DNA of 12,416 bases from JBLHKE01 sp047619485. GTDB lineage: Bacteria > Verrucomicrobiota > Verrucomicrobiia > Verrucomicrobiales > DEV007. Below, in pieces: positions 1 to 5,778 of this stretch. The position numbers and the translations under genes were made by a program. Where the stretch lies: NCBI GenBank assembly GCA_047619485.1, contig JBLHKE010000155.1, positions 1-12,416 on the forward strand, read 5' to 3'. Position 1 is the stretch's first letter; every line of letters starts with the position of its first letter. The notes below the pieces were generated by a model. That model was given only the letters and a program-made list of their open reading frames with translations, searched no databases and was not told the DNA's origin.

Positions 1-723
1 GAGTTCGCCGGATGGCTCGTTGGCGAAACCAGGGGTTGGAGGGTCGAGAACTGACCAAGCATCAGCCGATTGGTCAAAAGCTGTTCCACCATCAGGAACC
101 CGTCCGACCGAAGCGGTGTCCTTCGTGTCATCAGCCCCCTCATTCACCGCTCCGCCGCCAGTGATTCCAAGTTCCTCTACCAGCATCGAGCTGGAGTCAG
201 AAGACTGGTAGACAAGCGCATCAACAATTGCGGCGCCATTGGTCAAGTCAACGTCGCCTGGCTTCGTCGGCACCTGCCCCCCACTTGAAGATGTCGTAAA
301 ATAGTCACCATCTAAGCCCGAATAGAGCGCCAGTCCCTCCTCGCTATTCTGCAAGCCGTTGGAAGGAATGACAACGCCAGTATTGGCCGATACACGCTCA
401 CTGATCCCTGGCACCGCTACGTTGGCTACGAGGAAAAAACCATCTGCATCGGTTGACATCCCATCTAGATCGATCGCGCGGTAGGCGACATTCCCCGAAC
501 CGTTGTAAAACACAAGAACGTGGTTCGCCAGAGAAGTATTCCCAACACCTCCATCGTAGAGTTCGAGAAATTCCATCGTGTCTCCACCAGACTGATCAGA
601 GTCGACCTCATTAAAAACGATTTGGGCAGTCGCGGAAAGAGAGGAAATCGCTCCGGCAATAATGACAGCGGCAAATCGTTGAAATTTCTGTAGCGAAAAT
701 CGGGTAGGGATGGCGTTAGTCAT
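1..723 (-). CDS. Secreted lamin-tail-domain protein, partial (C-terminus outside window)
   Basis: Reading the minus strand from the ATG at 723 gives 241 residues with no stop before the window edge, so only the N-terminal part is seen. An in-frame stop lies upstream, and no Shine-Dalgarno is visible. Residues 1-33 form a signal peptide: basic start, hydrophobic stretch AAVIIAGAISSLSA, and a likely cut after SATA|Q. The mature part begins IVFNEVDSD and runs through EFLELYDGG, LVFYNGSG, IDLDGMSTDADGFFLVAN and later PPTPGFANEP. This order is typical of bacterial lamin-tail (LTD) domains, including the closing TPG-x-AN turn. In known secreted proteins this LTD type often precedes a catalytic domain such as an ExeM/NucH-like extracellular nuclease, or a surface-anchoring tail; which applies here cannot be seen. 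The product is inferred to be exported. LTD assignment is fairly sure; function is not. Confidence 0.8.
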   Translation of the reverse strand, partial: MTNAIPTRFSLQKFQRFAAVIIAGAISSLSATAQIVFNEVDSDQSGGDTMEFLELYDGGVGNTSLANHVLVFYNGSGNVAYRAIDLDGMSTDADGFFLVANVAVPGISERVSANTGVVIPSNGLQNSEEGLALYSGLDGDYFTTSSSGGQVPTKPGDVDLTNGAAIVDALVYQSSDSSSMLVEELGITGGGAVNEGADDTKDTASVGRVPDGGTAFDQSADAWSVLDPPTPGFANEPSGEL

Positions 724-768
724 TATATTTTGATTGGGTCTCGGGGTACGGTCGATTTTTAGATCTAG

Positions 769-845
769 GTGCTTTGATAGCACGGTAGGTCATTCACACA
801 AAAGCAATTAGCGTGCCCAGATCGTCACTTAGCACGACGCTAATT
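769..845. repeat. AT-rich intergenic hairpins between galU and the lamin-tail gene; weak galU terminator candidate
   Basis: This gap holds two dyads. AATTAGCGT (806-814) and ACGCTAATT (837-845) are perfect 9-bp arms around a 22-nt loop. On the minus strand they are followed by GCTTTTG, so the structure could end galU transcription, but the T-run is poor. A smaller hairpin, GTGCT-5 nt-AGCAC, lies at 769-783, next to the 8-bp palindrome TAGATCTA at 760-767. These may instead belong to the promoter region of the lamin-tail gene. No small gene is seen in 724-918. Confidence 0.4.
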
Positions 846-918
846 ATGGAGATTATTGAACTGCTCCGTGAGCAGAGTTATGCCCACAAATTCTTCCCGA
901 CAAGCGCCCTTTGGAAGC

Positions 919-1818
919 CTATCCCTCAGCCTTGAGCTGCTCGGCGATCTCCAAGATGAATTTCTTGAAATCAGCCCCTAAATCTTCCCGAGCAAGGCCG
1001 AAAACGACGTTCGTCTTGAGGAAATCGAGCTTATTACCGATGTCGTAGCGTGTCCCATCGAAGCGCAACCCGTACATGTCGCGCTCCTTGAGCAAGGCTG
1101 CCATCGCGTCGGTCAGCTGGATCTCGCCGTTCTTCCCTGGCTTGGTATTCGCAATGTGATCAAAAATATCGGCAGTGAAGATGTAACGTCCAGCAATCGC
1201 GAGGTTCGAAGGGGCCTCGGCTGCGGGCGGTTTCTCCACCAGCTGATCCAGCTGGAACAAACCGTCCTGCCCGTCGATCGGGGTTCCGCCGATGATCCCG
1301 TAGCGCTCCACCTTGCTCCGCTCCACCTCTTCCAACCCGACCACAGGCGCCTCGTAGCGATCGTAGATGTCAAGCATCTGGCGCGTGATTGGCTTCCTAT
1401 CCGGGTGGTTGCTGCTGATCAGCGTGTCTCCTAACAAAAGCACAAATGGCTCTTTTCCAACGTGGTCGCGAGCGTATGAGACGGCATCGCCAAGGCCGTT
1501 GAGTTCCTTCTGCCAGACGAAGTGAATGTTGGCTTTGTCGGCGATCTTGTTGATCTCCGCGAGTTCCTCCAGCTTGCCCTTGGCGGAGAGTTCGGTCTCG
1601 AGTTCGAAGTTGCGATAGAAGTGTTCCTCGATCGCGCGCTTGCTCTTGCCGATCACCATCAGGATATCTGTGATGCCAGAGGCGGTGGCCTCTTCGACGA
1701 CATACTGGATCGTCGGAGTGTCGACGATCGGCAGCATCTCTTTGGGTTGCGACTTCGTGGCGGGGAGAAAACGCGTGCCGAAACCGGCTGCGGGGATGAC
1801 TGCTTTGGTGACTGGCAT
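919..1818 (-). CDS. galU: UTP-glucose-1-phosphate uridylyltransferase
   Basis: This 299-residue protein is of normal bacterial GalU length and makes UDP-glucose from UTP and glucose-1-phosphate in the cytoplasm. It opens with the nucleotidyltransferase signature AAGFGTRFLPATKSQPKEML (residues 10-29), which binds UTP. Further family landmarks are IQYVVEEA (37-44), LLLGDTLI with the metal-binding aspartate D131, VEKP (194-197), GEIQLTDA (231-238) and RYDIGNK (257-263). The start ATG at 1818 directly precedes the conserved N-terminal strand; no Shine-Dalgarno precedes it. It lies 34 bp downstream of the GHMP sugar kinase on the same strand, so the two are probably co-transcribed. In that setting it may also accept the kinase product, for example glucuronate-1-phosphate, but this is inference; the sequence itself looks like a standard GalU. 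Confidence 0.96.
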   Translation of the reverse strand: MPVTKAVIPAAGFGTRFLPATKSQPKEMLPIVDTPTIQYVVEEATASGITDILMVIGKSKRAIEEHFYRNFELETELSAKGKLEELAEINKIADKANIHFVWQKELNGLGDAVSYARDHVGKEPFVLLLGDTLISSNHPDRKPITRQMLDIYDRYEAPVVGLEEVERSKVERYGIIGGTPIDGQDGLFQLDQLVEKPPAAEAPSNLAIAGRYIFTADIFDHIANTKPGKNGEIQLTDAMAALLKERDMYGLRFDGTRYDIGNKLDFLKTNVVFGLAREDLGADFKKFILEIAEQLKAEG

Positions 1819-1852
1819 TGAGGAAAGTGGGATTGTTAGTGGAGGAAAGGGG

Positions 1853-2848
1853 TTAGAGGATCGTCGGCTTCAAGACCGCCATCCCGAGTGGTTCGAGGGA
1901 GCTCACCAATTTCTGATACATCGCCTCGTCCTCGTAGGTCCCAACGATCGCACCGCCGGAACCGGTGAATTTTGCGGTCGCCCCGACATTGCGAGCCGTC
2001 TCCACCATCTTCAAATTCCCCTGCCCCATCCTGTAGATTTCACAGCGTTTGTCGAAGTTGGCATCGAGTAGCGGCCCTACCTTGTCCGGCTCCCCGGCGA
2101 TGAGGTGATCGCGCACCTTCGACGTCAGGTCGGCCCAGTATTGCATGGCATCGACCACCGCTGCGTCGCCGCGATTAAAGCGGCTTCGGATGTCATTGTG
2201 GAAAACTTCAGTGCCCTCTGAGAGTTTGGTCGTGTAGGCGATGTAGAGCGGTGGCAGTAGCGCGGGATCGATCTCCTCGTAATGGCCATGCCCCTGCGAC
2301 TCGATGTGCTTGCGCTCGAAATCCATGTAGACGAGTCCCTCATAGGTCTGGATGACCCGATCCTGTAGGCCGGCTGGGATCTTCAGTTCGTCGTTCTCGA
2401 CGCTAAGCGCCAAGGTAGGCAGGATCGGTTTCGGGATCGTCACGCCGTAGAACGACATCAGCGCCCGGAAGCACGCCGTAATGATCGCACTCGATCCAGC
2501 CATGCCAACCTGGGAAGGGATGTTGCTCTGGTAATTGATGGTGAAGTTGCGCTCGTGCAGCTTGATATCGTTTTCCTGGCAGTAGTCGTAGAAGCGCTTT
2601 ACCGACGCCTTCAGCAGGCGCAAACCGCCGTAGTAGCCAAACTGACGCACGTCTTGGGCAAGCGCCCCAATACCACTGAAGATCGAGTGATCACGCTTCG
2701 CAGGAGTAATCTCCAGCGCCGGGGTTTCATAGAGGACGATCTCAGCTTCGAAATTTTTGACGATGAAGGAAATCGTCTTCCCATAATACCCGTCGGACGG
2801 GTTGCCGATGAGGCCGGCTCTGGGATACGAAATGGAACGGATAATCAC
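1853..2848 (-). CDS. GHMP-family sugar kinase, probable glucuronokinase
   Basis: This 331-residue cytosolic kinase belongs to the GHMP superfamily: an N-terminal strand with GLIGNPSDGYYGKTIS (residues 12-27), the ATP-binding glycine/serine loop PSQVGMAGSS (111-120) and the C-terminal motif KFTGSGGAIV (293-302). Compared from memory with plant glucuronokinase (GlcAK), it shares GNPSD, GYYGG-x-RLL, NIP-x-Q-x-G, GLQDRV, GLV-x-MDF, GHG-x-Y, LLPPL and K-FTGSGGA in the same order and at similar length. That resemblance favours D-glucuronate to glucuronate-1-phosphate over galactokinase, mevalonate or heptose-phosphate kinase roles. The start is GTG at 2848, placed right before the conserved strand; GGATGA upstream is a weak ribosome site. 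An ATG at 2855 is out of frame. galU follows after 34 bp, suggesting a two-gene route to a UDP-sugar. Substrate is inferred; family is secure. Confidence 0.85.
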   Translation of the reverse strand: MIIRSISYPRAGLIGNPSDGYYGKTISFIVKNFEAEIVLYETPALEITPAKRDHSIFSGIGALAQDVRQFGYYGGLRLLKASVKRFYDYCQENDIKLHERNFTINYQSNIPSQVGMAGSSAIITACFRALMSFYGVTIPKPILPTLALSVENDELKIPAGLQDRVIQTYEGLVYMDFERKHIESQGHGHYEEIDPALLPPLYIAYTTKLSEGTEVFHNDIRSRFNRGDAAVVDAMQYWADLTSKVRDHLIAGEPDKVGPLLDANFDKRCEIYRMGQGNLKMVETARNVGATAKFTGSGGAIVGTYEDEAMYQKLVSSLEPLGMAVLKPTIL

Positions 2849-3015
2849 GGCTCATCCAGTATCTGGCGGAAGTTGATCAGTCAAGGGCAATGAACCGTTC
2901 TACGCAGTCCGCCGCAGAGCCCCTCCCACGCGGAATTCCTCGGATTTGGATGAACATGCCACTCCCAACCGCTGTCCCACACCTCGGTGGCTCCAAAAAA
3001 CCAGTTGCCCTTTTC

Positions 3016-3032
3016 ACTTTGTAACACAAAGT
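3016..3032. promoter_or_regulatory. Operator-like dyad, copy 1 (before membrane-protein gene)
   Basis: ACTTTGTAACACAAAGT is a perfect 7-bp inverted repeat (ACTTTGT / ACAAAGT) around a 3-bp centre. It ends 19 bp before the ATG at 3052, within the 203-bp divergent gap 2849-3051 shared with the sugar-kinase gene. A second overlapping dyad, GTAAC-5 nt-GTTAC, sits at 3021-3035. A near-identical 17-mer occurs at 4132-4148 (14 of 17 bases the same), and identity continues to its right (TACTGC here, TAATGC there). The likely binder is the winged-helix regulator encoded by the second gene of this unit. That link is inference. No other clear element was seen in the rest of the gap. Confidence 0.6.
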
Positions 3033-3051
3033 TACTGCTTTCCGAGATGCT

Positions 3052-3765
3052 ATGACCGATCAAGAAGTTGCCGCAGACCACCTAAAAATCATCCGCTCGC
3101 TCATGCAACGTGCGACCGTCTACCGGGCAATTTCCGCGCCAGCAGCGATCTTTGGCGGCATCATCGCCCTGGTGACTGGCTTGGTGATGGCGCAGCGCGC
3201 GCCTGCTCCCGCCACAGGTAAACCGGATGGCATGGTCTGCGACGCCTTCTCTACAACACGCTTCCAATTCGAAGGGGCAATCGACCCGATGACCTTCTTT
3301 AGCATCTGGCTTGGAGTCCTGATCATCGTAGCCATTTTCAACGCCACCCTCCTCTGGCGCGGTTCGCAACTGCGCAGCGAACTTTTTTTTTCCTCGGGCA
3401 TGAGGCTGGCCCTGCATGCCACTGCGCCACCGATGCTCGCCGGTGGCGTCGTCTCCTACATCCTCATCGAAGTTGGGGGGTCGATGACCGTCTGCGCACT
3501 CCTGTGGGTCGTCTTCTACTCGCTCGCCCTGCTGGCCGCGCGTAGTTTTGCACCGCGATCGATGCGCTGGCTCGGATGGATGTTCTTCTGCGCTGGGCTC
3601 GGGCTCTTCGTGCTGATGCGATTGTTCGGCCACCACCTCAGCGGAAAATTTGCGACCGACCAGGCACTGGCGGGACTCGTGATGGCGAGCACCTTCGGCC
3701 TGCTCCACCTCGTCTACGCCATGATCATCCTCGTTAGAAAACCTAAGGGAGAGGAAGGAATCTAG
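3052..3765 (+). CDS. Six-helix integral membrane protein of unknown function
   Basis: I do not recognise a named family for this 237-residue protein. It has six predicted membrane helices at about residues 26-47, 79-102, 120-141, 145-164, 171-191 and 205-228, with short loops and basic ends (RGSQLRSE near 103-110, RKPKGEEGI at the C-terminus). The first loop carries a single cysteine (VCDAF) and the acidic stretch FEGAIDP. There is no cleavable signal peptide, no Walker motif and no recognisable catalytic motif. The ATG at 3052 is 19 bp past an operator-like dyad, and only a weak GAG lies upstream as ribosome site. The winged-helix regulator follows after 39 bp on the same strand, so the two probably form one transcript in which the regulator controls the membrane protein. 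The role could be sensing, transport or a small-molecule-linked response; none is shown. Confidence 0.8.
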   Translation: MTDQEVAADHLKIIRSLMQRATVYRAISAPAAIFGGIIALVTGLVMAQRAPAPATGKPDGMVCDAFSTTRFQFEGAIDPMTFFSIWLGVLIIVAIFNATLLWRGSQLRSELFFSSGMRLALHATAPPMLAGGVVSYILIEVGGSMTVCALLWVVFYSLALLAARSFAPRSMRWLGWMFFCAGLGLFVLMRLFGHHLSGKFATDQALAGLVMASTFGLLHLVYAMIILVRKPKGEEGI

Positions 3766-3804
3766 ACGCGCGGAGCCGGACTGGGCGCACTAGCAATTAA
3801 TCGC

Positions 3805-4107
3805 ATGATCGATTTCTCAAAGCTCGACAAGGTGATCCACGAGAAGGGACGCCTTTCGATCATGACCCTCCTCGCGACACGTGTGGAGTGGAACTTCCAA
3901 GACCTTAAGGGGCAACTGCAGATGAGTGATGGCAACTTGATCACACATCTCCGCGCCCTCACCAAGGCCGGGTTCGTATCGGTTATAAAGGAGATGTCGA
4001 AAAAACGCCCACAGAGCAACTACTCCCTCACCGATGCCGGCCGCAAGGCGTTCGAGGAGTACCTCGGGGTTCTGGAACAAATCGTCAACTTCAGCAAAAA
4101 CGATTGA
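3805..4107 (+). CDS. Small winged-helix transcriptional regulator (PF13601/MarR-ArsR-like)
   Basis: This 100-residue cytosolic protein is almost entirely one winged helix-turn-helix domain. Helix 1 is at about 5-25 (KLDKVIHEKGRLSIMTLLAT) and the scaffold helix at about 30-38. The recognition helix with its preceding turn is LQMSDGNLITHLRALTKAGF (38-57). The wing is about 58-75, with basic KEMSKKRPQSNYSLTDAG. A C-terminal helix (80-96) is probably for dimerisation. The pattern S-x-G-N-L-x-x-H-L-x-x-L, then the wing, then LT-x-x-G, is typical of stand-alone PF13601 regulators of about 100 residues. No ligand domain and no metal-binding cysteines are present. It follows the membrane-protein gene by 39 bp, with no Shine-Dalgarno before ATG 3805. 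Dyads at 3016-3032 and 4132-4148 flank the two-gene unit and are its most likely targets, implying autoregulation. Family call is firm; targets are inferred. Confidence 0.87.
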   Translation: MIDFSKLDKVIHEKGRLSIMTLLATRVEWNFQDLKGQLQMSDGNLITHLRALTKAGFVSVIKEMSKKRPQSNYSLTDAGRKAFEEYLGVLEQIVNFSKND

Positions 4108-4131
4108 AAGACTCACCTTTTTTACCCGTTT

Positions 4132-4148
4132 ACTTTGCGACACAAAGC
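4132..4148. promoter_or_regulatory. Operator-like dyad, copy 2 (between regulator gene and ispH)
   Basis: ACTTTGCGACACAAAGC matches copy 1 at 14 of 17 positions and keeps a 5-bp dyad, CTTTG-5 nt-CAAAG. It starts 25 bp after the regulator stop and ends 36 bp before the ispH ATG. Aligning both copies gives ACTTTG-nn-ACACAAAG-n-TA-n-TGC. Both are preceded by a T/C-rich stretch (TTGCCC at 3005, TTTACC at 4121), so a promoter overlapping the dyad is possible, though the spacing to any -10 is unclear. The position implies that ispH is under the same control as the membrane protein and regulator unit; this is inference. Confidence 0.55.
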
Positions 4149-4184
4149 TAATGCAACTAGGAACAACCAACAACAAAAACTGAT

Positions 4185-5075
4185 ATGAACATCCATCTAG
4201 CAAGACACTACGGCATGTGTTTCGGCGTCCGCGACGCACTACGCAGCACTCATGATCTGGCAGCAGAACGAAAACTAACCGTTCTTGGCGAACTGGTGCA
4301 CAACCCGGTCGTGCAAGAACATCTGGGGCGGCTCGGTGTCCGCAACGGCTCGCTCAGCGATATGGAATCGGCACAAACCAAGGATGTCGTGATCACGGCG
4401 CACGGCGCTGCTGACCGCGACCGCAAGCGCTGGGCGGACGCGGGATTTCGCGTCAGTGACACCACCTGCCCACTGGTGAAGAAGGCGCACAACGCGCTCG
4501 CCCAACTGGTGGCGCGAGGGTTTTACCCGGTCGTCATCGGCAAGCGCGATCACGTCGAGGTGCGCGGACTCGTCGGCGACTTCCCAGAGGCTGCAGTGGT
4601 GGAGACTTTCCGCGACATCGTCCGTCTGCCGCGCGGGAAAAATCTCGGCGTAGTCTCCCAGACGACGCAACCGATCGATCAAGTCAAACGCATGGTCGGC
4701 CAGATCGAGCGCTGTCACCCGACCGTCGAGGTCGAGTTCAAGGACACGGTCTGCCAGCCGACCAAAGATCGCCAGCGCGCGCTGGAGGATCTCTGCGCAG
4801 AAAACGAAGTCGTCATTGTCGTAGGTGGAGCCAACAGCAACAACACCGCCCAACTCGCTCGCACTGCTGAAAAACTCGGAGCCCGAGCCTACCATGTGGC
4901 GCGCGCTGAAGAGGTGGATCCACGCTGGCTACGACGGGTTGAAAACGTCGGTGTCACCGCTGGTACAAGCACCCTTGACGAAAGCGTGCAGCAGGTATTC
5001 GCTCGGCTGAAGGAGATCGCTGCCGCACAGGCAGACACCATCGGGAAGCGGCTAAAAACTCTCGCAGGTGTCTGA
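4185..5075 (+). CDS. ispH: 4-hydroxy-3-methylbut-2-enyl diphosphate reductase (IspH/LytB)
   Basis: IspH carries out the last step of the MEP isoprenoid pathway, reducing HMBPP to IPP and DMAPP with a [4Fe-4S] cluster. This 296-residue protein has the three cluster cysteines: C12 (GMCFGV), C95 (TTCPLV) and C190 (DTVCQPT). Substrate-pocket residues are also kept: H39 (ELVHN), H73 (TAHG), H123 and E125 (HVEV), threonines 160-161 (VSQTT), S218 and N220 (NSNN), and S262 (TAGTST). Some motifs deviate from common forms: HVEV for HPEV, NSNN for NSSN, and GTSTL for GAS-x-P. It is therefore a divergent member, although its catalytic residues appear complete. The start fits the usual N-terminus; its leader is AC-rich with no Shine-Dalgarno. 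It lies 77 bp after the winged-helix regulator with an operator-like dyad between, so it may have its own regulated promoter. Confidence 0.93.
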   Translation: MNIHLARHYGMCFGVRDALRSTHDLAAERKLTVLGELVHNPVVQEHLGRLGVRNGSLSDMESAQTKDVVITAHGAADRDRKRWADAGFRVSDTTCPLVKKAHNALAQLVARGFYPVVIGKRDHVEVRGLVGDFPEAAVVETFRDIVRLPRGKNLGVVSQTTQPIDQVKRMVGQIERCHPTVEVEFKDTVCQPTKDRQRALEDLCAENEVVIVVGGANSNNTAQLARTAEKLGARAYHVARAEEVDPRWLRRVENVGVTAGTSTLDESVQQVFARLKEIAAAQADTIGKRLKTLAGV

Positions 5076-5203
5076 TTCAACCAGTCCGAACGATCCGTAG
5101 ATGGAAACACTAGACTGGACCGATTAGTTCGAATCAAACATCTCAGTTTTCACATCGAGTTCTTCCGCGAACGCCCCGATGAGCTTAGTGCCATGCAACG
5201 TAG

Positions 5204-5407
5204 ATTCTGGCATCTTCACAGTTCGAGACCGTTTTCCCAGCGGCGGGCTATGTGCTGTGTTTCGATCACCGGCACTGCCTGATGGCCTCCGGGGTGGACA
5301 GGGACGAATTCATGCAACGCTCGATGCGCGGCCTGCGTTCCTTTTTAACCAATCTTAATTCTGGGAGATCACTCGTACCTAGCGCGAGCATCGATCTACC
5401 TGCGTAA
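5204..5407 (+). pseudogene. Possible remnant of a Y1 (IS200/RAYT-like) transposase
   Basis: Between stops at 5201 and 5405 the plus strand reads a 67-residue frame. It contains GYVLCFDHRHCLM followed by FMQRSMRGLRSFLTNLN. This resembles the Y1 transposase core, in which a hydrophobic strand of the type AYV-x-MPNHVHLL carries the HUH metal-binding histidines and is followed by a helix of the type f-x-R-x-M-x-x-L-x-x-x-Y-x-x-x-N. Here the histidine pair would be HRH. There is no start codon before the motif, the catalytic tyrosine region is missing and the frame stops early, so it could only be a dead fragment. The similarity is short and judged by eye, so chance is a real alternative. Confidence 0.25.
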
Positions 5408-5532
5408 GACGGATGGCACTTGGTTAAGGGCTACATCCGAACCTCGTGCGGCTCTTCACAATGAGAGGCAGAGAGTGAGATGACATCCAGCAGCACCCAC
5501 GGGGTAGCGCCAAATCTCTCAGTGGCTTCTTA

Positions 5533-5689
5533 GGGCTTGTCAGTAAATAACTCCTACAATCTGCTGGTTATTTTGGCCATCACCCGCGTTAGCTTCCAAC
5601 TCAAATAGCCCGCTATAATCGCTGAAATCTGCCTTGGTGCTGGCTAAAATTCCTGCGCATCTTTGCATGACTTATTTGCTGACAACCCC
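5533..5689. mobile_element. MITE-like 157-bp palindromic element with TTA target duplications
   Basis: The ends are inverted repeats. The left end is GGGCTTGTCAGTAAATAA (5533-5550) and the right end, read inward, is GGGGTTGTCAGCAAATAA (5689-5672), with 16 of 18 bases the same. A second matched block, ATTTTGGCCATCACC (5570-5584) against ATTTTAGCCAGCACC (5650-5636), follows after a 2-nt offset. The exact centre carries ATAGC-CC-GCTAT (5605-5616), so the whole element is one imperfect hairpin. Directly outside lie TTA (5530-5532) and TTA (5690-5692), a 3-bp direct repeat expected of a target-site duplication. It has no room for a transposase and would be moved in trans. T-N-A duplications occur in parts of the IS5 superfamily, but I cannot assign the parent. 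It ends 89 bp before the next gene and could affect its expression. Confidence 0.8.
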
Positions 5690-5778
5690 TTAGTTCCCGG
5701 AAACTCCACTTAAACTCGCGTCTACCCCACGAGCATCCCGGGCTTGCGCTCACTACCTTCGCGGGGCAGATTCGCTGG

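Larger units (their letters stand above)
5076..5778. other. 703-bp gene-free stretch with mobile-element debris
   Basis: No intact gene is seen here on either strand; reading frames are short and lack a convincing start or family motif. Just after ispH there is a weak dyad, CCAGTC (5081-5086) with GACTGG (5113-5118), loop 26 nt and no T-run, which is a poor terminator candidate. A possible transposase fragment lies at 5204-5407 and a MITE-like palindrome at 5533-5689. I see nothing assignable in 5408-5529. The last 89 bp (5690-5778) must hold the leader of the next gene, but no clear promoter is visible. Confidence 0.6.

Noticed and set aside
794..805. CACACAAAAGC, loosely like the operator half-site ACACAAAG
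   Set aside because: It has an extra A, no opposing CTTTG arm at the right distance and no dyad, so it is not counted as a third operator copy.
3082..3708. 208-residue minus-strand frame opposite the membrane-protein gene
   Set aside because: It is the antisense shadow of six hydrophobic helices (His/Glu/Arg rich) and lacks any motif.
5081..5118. CCAGTC/GACTGG dyad after ispH as a terminator
   Set aside because: The loop is 26 nt, the stem only 6 bp and no T-run follows; mentioned only within the intergenic entry.
5127..5135. GTTCGAATC, resembling a tRNA T-loop
   Set aside because: The flanking bases do not pair into a 5-bp T-stem, and no acceptor, anticodon or D arm can be built around it.
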